Below, piece by piece: positions 40,488-43,357 of a stretch of 43,357 bases of DNA (positions are counted from its first letter, which is position 1; each line of letters starts with the position of its first letter). The DNA lies in assembly GCF_001152565.1 (NCBI RefSeq), contig NZ_CQAZ01000040.1:1-43357 (forward strand), written 5' to 3'. The stretch is from Yersinia pekkanenii. Lineage in GTDB: Bacteria > Pseudomonadota > Gammaproteobacteria > Enterobacterales > Enterobacteriaceae. A model generated the notes under the pieces. The model did no database searches. It saw only the letters and a program-made list of their open reading frames with translations, and had not been told where the DNA came from. The translations under genes were made by a program, and so were the position numbers.

Positions 40488-41780
40488 GTGGATAAACGCC
40501 ATAATGTCACGCCTGAAAATGACTGGTTTTTATTATTAAGTGCCTTTATTGGCGTAGCAGTCGTTTTCTGGATTTTCCTTGAAAATATCGTTTACTGGAG
40601 TTGTACCCTTTTATATTACCTGTGGATGTTTTGTGACTACCCCCGTATTCACACTTTTGTTGCCGAACGTATTAACCTGCTGGCCGCAACTGCAAACAGC
40701 GCAGATAACATCACATTAATGCAGTGGATCGATGTGATGAACAGGACTGCGGGGATACTGTTGCTGTTCCTGGTACCGCTGGCCATTATGGGTATTTACG
40801 CCACCGTGACTCACCCGGTAAACAAAACTCGCCGGGAAATAAATATCCATACGCTCCCCTGGATAATGGCCCGATTTTCCCCCGCCATTATTCCGGCATT
40901 GTGCTATGGCGATAAAAAGTCACAGTTGCTCAATGTTGACCCAGCGGAACATCGTAGTGCACTGGACCCCTCAGAGTTTGCTCAGCGTCATAAATTAGTT
41001 ATCGACCGGCGTCTTGACCATGACTTGACCACCAAGGTATTCACTCGTCAGTTAGGTCTCCGAATATCGAATCTGAAAATGGAGGATTTGAACTCTTATG
41101 AACGGGCGTTATTTGCCGTTTTTGGTCTGCAATTCTTTCTTAACGACCGCAAAACAGCAGAAAAACTACTCGACACACTGAACCGTTCTTGCCTCATCAA
41201 AAGTCGGCGAGACAAAGGTAAAATTGGTTACCCCGTATTATCTGCCGCCAGCACCGCATTCAAAAAAATATCGTCCAATCAGGCCGCCCAAACATGGCTC
41301 AAACAACATTGCTATGCCCGAACGGCTATCGCAGCCCTCCATGCCAATGATCTGCACCTTCCTAACGCCCGCTTTCGGTGGTTAAAAGGCCTCGACCGTA
41401 GCCTGTGGTATGCCTTGTGCTCCTCCGACCGACCTAAACCGTTTGTTGAAGGTGCCGGCATCGTCACGATGGCGCAATGGGAACGTGAGGCTGCAGTGCA
41501 TAACGAACGTATACCCAAGCCGGTTGTGACCTATGCCGTGGAAGGACTGGAGCTCGACTTGATGACTGTCGGTGCAATCATTGATGACCGGGTACCCATT
41601 GAAGAAGATGATTTTACCTTTGACGATGACCCTGATGATGAAGGGAATAGCGAAGAGATTGAATGGACGCCACCGCACCCCAGTCCCAGAGGTGAAGTGC
41701 CTAAATCTCCCCCCAATAACGCACAACCAGAACCCACCCGCGCACCTTTTTCACTTAAACGACCTAAATCAAAATTCTGA
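40488..41780 (+). CDS. trbA: TrbA, DotM/IcmP-like protein
   Basis: 430 residues from GTG 40488 (weak AGAGG upstream). Two N-terminal membrane helices (LLLSAFIGVAVVFWIFLENI; ILLLFLVPLAIMGIYATVTH) precede the conserved cytoplasmic domain (LPWIMARFSPAIIPALCYGD, ALDPSEFAQRHKLV, NARFRWLKGLDRSLWYALCS, EREAAVHNERIPKPVVTYAV). The acidic, Pro-rich tail (EEDDFTFDDDPDDEGNSEEI) is species-specific. DotM partners the DotL coupling ATPase, here TrbC. Confidence 0.9.
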   Translation: MDKRHNVTPENDWFLLLSAFIGVAVVFWIFLENIVYWSCTLLYYLWMFCDYPRIHTFVAERINLLAATANSADNITLMQWIDVMNRTAGILLLFLVPLAIMGIYATVTHPVNKTRREINIHTLPWIMARFSPAIIPALCYGDKKSQLLNVDPAEHRSALDPSEFAQRHKLVIDRRLDHDLTTKVFTRQLGLRISNLKMEDLNSYERALFAVFGLQFFLNDRKTAEKLLDTLNRSCLIKSRRDKGKIGYPVLSAASTAFKKISSNQAAQTWLKQHCYARTAIAALHANDLHLPNARFRWLKGLDRSLWYALCSSDRPKPFVEGAGIVTMAQWEREAAVHNERIPKPVVTYAVEGLELDLMTVGAIIDDRVPIEEDDFTFDDDPDDEGNSEEIEWTPPHPSPRGEVPKSPPNNAQPEPTRAPFSLKRPKSKF

Positions 41781-41794
41781 CAGAGATCCCTATA

Positions 41795-42772
41795 ATGAAA
41801 ATCAAACAATACTTTGCCCGCATTACCGGTTCACTTCTGATTGTCCAGTCTGACAATCAGAATGGCCCTGCCCTTTTCACTCTTGATATTCGCGTAAGAA
41901 GCCAGTTTTACATCAAAGATGACAGTCTTTTTGTTCGCCAATCGTTCACTAATGACACCCTTATGTTCAAGAATACGGGGGAGGAGTTAGAGGTTCATTA
42001 CCTTTTGAATACATTGAATAACACGTTGGAAAAACACTATAGAAAACGTAAAACCATCAAGACGCTTATTTCTCTTGCCGTTGTCGCCGCACTGGCCATT
42101 ACTGTCACATATGGATCTCCGCACTTTTTTGGCTCCCCAATTGCACCAAAAACCGCTGAAACACAGCCCATTAAGGTAGAAGCAACACCAACGGTACAGA
42201 ATGCACCGGCTAAAAGTGAAATCAGTAAATCACGGCCCCCAGTGGCATCACTGGTCCAACAGAAAACGACACAAGACGCATTAGATACCTTAGCTAAAAA
42301 CTTACGTAATGCGACAGAACGGCAGATATTTACCGTTTCTCTGACCTCTGGCCATCCCCGCACTCTGTACGTTTTTTCCGATCCATTATGTCCACACTGC
42401 CGGGAAATTGAACCGGCTCTCGAAGCGATTGGTCAACGCTACAACATTGTCATTTTCCCTGTGACCCTGTTAGGCAAACAAAAAACAGCGGCCCAAGTGA
42501 TCCCCGTGCTATGTGCGGCACCAGAGTTTCGCAGCAAGCATTGGAAAAATCTGTTTGATGATGCTGCCGGGATGCTAGAGATCACGGGTAAAGCGCCCGT
42601 ATTAACCCGATGTGACATTGGCGAAAAAGCATTGGCGGTCAACGATAATGCTTTCAGCAGTTATGGGTTCCGGGGAACACCGCAGCTTGTTGCCGATGAT
42701 GGTCGTCCTGTGCCCTTTAGCGCGTTGCAAAATGATGACACGCTGGACTCCTTCATGAATGCCGGAAAATAA
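41795..42772 (+). CDS. trbB: TrbB, DsbC-like thioredoxin-fold protein
   Basis: 325 residues: a cytoplasmic N-terminal domain (residues 1-85), one membrane helix (ISLAVVAALAITVTYGSP, residues about 90-107), a Pro/Lys-rich spacer and a periplasmic thioredoxin fold with active site CPHC at residues about 199-202 (YVFSDPLCPHCREIEPALEA). The cis-Pro region GTPQLVADDGRP lies near the C-terminus. Likely a disulfide isomerase or oxidase for Cys-containing transfer and pilus proteins, as R64 TrbB. Confidence 0.88.
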   Translation: MKIKQYFARITGSLLIVQSDNQNGPALFTLDIRVRSQFYIKDDSLFVRQSFTNDTLMFKNTGEELEVHYLLNTLNNTLEKHYRKRKTIKTLISLAVVAALAITVTYGSPHFFGSPIAPKTAETQPIKVEATPTVQNAPAKSEISKSRPPVASLVQQKTTQDALDTLAKNLRNATERQIFTVSLTSGHPRTLYVFSDPLCPHCREIEPALEAIGQRYNIVIFPVTLLGKQKTAAQVIPVLCAAPEFRSKHWKNLFDDAAGMLEITGKAPVLTRCDIGEKALAVNDNAFSSYGFRGTPQLVADDGRPVPFSALQNDDTLDSFMNAGK

Positions 42773-42784
42773 GCGAGATAACCC

Positions 42785-43357
42785 ATGGATAAACGTCAAT
42801 CTTCAGTTGATGCACGCCGAGTTAATCGCCCAGTCCTCGATGCCAACTTTGCTGACTCAATTCTCTCCCCTATCGGTATACAAATCACATTATTAATGGC
42901 GTTGATTGCGGCTTGTTTTTGGCAAGCAACATTGTTGGTCACATTACCGGGTACGGCGATATTGCTTATCATATTCGGTGACCGGCCTTTTAGGATGCCG
43001 CTTCGCATGCCAACGGATGTGGGTGGAATTGATATCACCACCGAGCGGGAGGGGTTTAAAGGCTATAAAGGGATTGGGGGGGTATTTCGGTTTGTTACCC
43101 GAACTCGCCATTATGGGAAGGCAGAGGGGATCCTTTGTCTGGGTTATGCCAGGGGCAAGCAATTAGCCCATGAACTTTGGTTAAACCTGGATGATGCCCT
43201 TCGTCATATTCAACTGATGGCCACGACCGGGAGTGGTAAAACAGAGGGTATTTTAGCCATCTGCCTCAACGCATTATGCTGGGGAAGAGGCTTTTGTCTC
43301 TCTGATGGTAAAGCAGAAAACAATCTGGCCTTTGCTATCTGGTCTCTTGCCCGACGT
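42785..43357 (+). CDS. trbC: TrbC, DotL/IcmO-like coupling ATPase (5' part, cut by the window edge)
   Basis: The first 191 codons are in the window. After a short cytoplasmic start there are hydrophobic segments (residues about 30-65, TLLMALIAACFWQATLLVTL then ILLIIFGDRPFRMPLRMPTD). RHIQLMATTGSGKTEGILAI (residues about 140-159) holds the Walker A motif. CLSDGKAENNLAFAIWSLAR matches DotL rather than VirB4. It would deliver relaxase-bound DNA to the channel with TrbA and TraT. It is the intact coupling protein, in contrast to the P-loop-less copy at 7410. Confidence 0.9.
   Translation, partial: MDKRQSSVDARRVNRPVLDANFADSILSPIGIQITLLMALIAACFWQATLLVTLPGTAILLIIFGDRPFRMPLRMPTDVGGIDITTEREGFKGYKGIGGVFRFVTRTRHYGKAEGILCLGYARGKQLAHELWLNLDDALRHIQLMATTGSGKTEGILAICLNALCWGRGFCLSDGKAENNLAFAIWSLARR

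Overview
The window is part of a conjugative plasmid from a gamma-proteobacterium, most probably an Enterobacterales host. The evidence is a RepFII/IncI-type initiator gene with antisense-RNA control, a thin-pilus operon of the R64/ColIb (IncI) type, and a type IVB (Dot/Icm-like) transfer operon in R64 order. I saw no tRNA, rRNA or CRISPR array. The right edge cuts trbC. The left edge lies inside Tn3-family transposon remnants. Gene names are by recognition of family features and gene order; no database search was run.

Layout. Positions 1-263 hold two nested Tn3-family right ends and the last codons of a serine resolvase, and they truncate a small reverse-strand gene. Positions 447-1352 hold a hairpin-rich, partly AT-rich presumed oriV with a DnaA box. 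repA (reverse, 2390-1353) is preceded by a leader ORF and a convergent antisense RNA gene. Positions 2841-4802 are regulatory: a PAS-LuxR-type regulator flanked by two palindromes, a C4/CI-type antisense RNA block like those of phages P1 and P4, a small GerE-type regulator, and then an RfaH/NusG-like antiterminator (R64 TraB-like).

The pil operon (5899-18169) runs pilL, accessory genes, pilM, N, O, P, Q, R, S, T, U, V. It encodes the secretin and its lipoprotein, the assembly ATPase and platform, the pilin, a transglycosylase, a prepilin peptidase and the tip adhesin. PilV has one fixed C-terminus; neither a shufflon nor rci is present. The transfer operon follows directly: traH, I, J, K (DotD, DotC, DotB, IcmT), a GNAT cassette, an unknown gene, a Sog-like toprim primase, traL, M, N, O, P, Q, R, S, T, U, W, a fused traX-traY, an exclusion-like gene, trbA, trbB and the start of trbC (DotM, DsbC-like, DotL). 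Together these would build the IVB channel and a thin pilus for mating in liquid.

The most striking findings are these. (1) A 387-bp Tn3-derived miniature element interrupts traR. It has a perfect 5-bp target duplication, ends identical over 24 nt to the transposon end at the start of the window, and a complete three-subsite 114-bp res site. It probably abolishes or attenuates transfer. (2) A phage-type C4/CI antisense RNA module shows bipartite complementarity to upstream and downstream targets, and it lies between two plasmid regulators. (3) An IcmV-like and a DotA-like protein are fused. (4) A VirD4-like protein without a P-loop sits inside the pil operon.
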